5,664 nucleotides of DNA from the NCBI GenBank assembly GCA_028290085.1, contig JAQGKN010000186.1, positions 1 to 5,664 of the forward strand. The letters are read 5' to 3'. The position numbers and the translations under genes were made by a program. Of the stretch, positions 5,659 to 5,664 are shown piece by piece. Source of the DNA: Hyphomicrobiales bacterium (GTDB lineage Bacteria; Pseudomonadota; Alphaproteobacteria; Rhizobiales; Beijerinckiaceae). Under the pieces are notes generated by a model. The model did not search any database. It was given only the letters and a program-made list of their open reading frames with translations, and was not told where the DNA came from. Within the stretch, counting starts at the first letter, position 1. Each line of letters begins with the position of its first letter.

Positions 5659-5664
5659 TTACTG

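Noticed and set aside
1..5664. CRISPR arrays, tRNA or rRNA genes, transposon ends, toxin-antitoxin or defence genes
   Set aside because: No spaced direct repeats, cloverleaf sequences, transposase motifs or paired small genes were found. The window is explained by membrane-lipid, phosphate and signalling genes.

Overview
The window looks like a chromosomal segment of a G+C-rich alphaproteobacterium, most likely of the Hyphomicrobiales (Bradyrhizobium / Rhodopseudomonas / methylotroph-like). The evidence is the GC-biased third codon positions, the btaA-btaB pair for a phosphorus-free betaine lipid, and the style of the GGDEF-EAL protein. The genus is an inference from memory of protein families, not from a search.

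Layout: (1) 53-658, plus strand: a small membrane protein of the CPBP (Rce1/CAAX-protease-like) family whose catalytic signature is altered. A perfect 11-bp inverted repeat sits directly before its start. (2) 683-2236, minus strand, converging on gene 1 with only 24 bp between: an exported phosphoesterase of the AcpA / phospholipase C superfamily with a Sec signal peptide. (3) 2411-3070 and 3067-4314, minus strand: btaB and btaA, overlapping by ATGA. Together they make diacylglyceryl-N,N,N-trimethylhomoserine (DGTS). (4) 4315-4440: a short regulatory region with two tandem Pho-box-like sites (four GTCAT/GTCAC half-sites spaced 11, 10 and 11 bp) facing btaA. (5) 4441 to the right edge, minus strand: a GGDEF-EAL cyclic-di-GMP protein with intact GGDEF and EAL motifs. 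Its reading frame is closed by a TAA at 5659-5661, inside what should be the first part of the GGDEF domain.

How it fits together: BtaA moves the aminocarboxypropyl group of S-adenosylmethionine onto diacylglycerol, and BtaB trimethylates the product to DGTS. DGTS is a zwitterionic lipid that replaces phosphatidylcholine when phosphate is scarce. The Pho boxes visible before btaA predict PhoB control. The next gene on the same strand encodes an exported enzyme that cleaves phosphoesters. A reasonable reading is a phosphate-starvation cassette in which one arm frees phosphate (and possibly diacylglycerol) outside the cytoplasm and the other builds phosphorus-free membrane lipid. The btaAB identity is strong. 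The functional link to the phosphoesterase is inferred from position only. No RNA genes, insertion sequences, CRISPR arrays or clear intrinsic terminators were seen.
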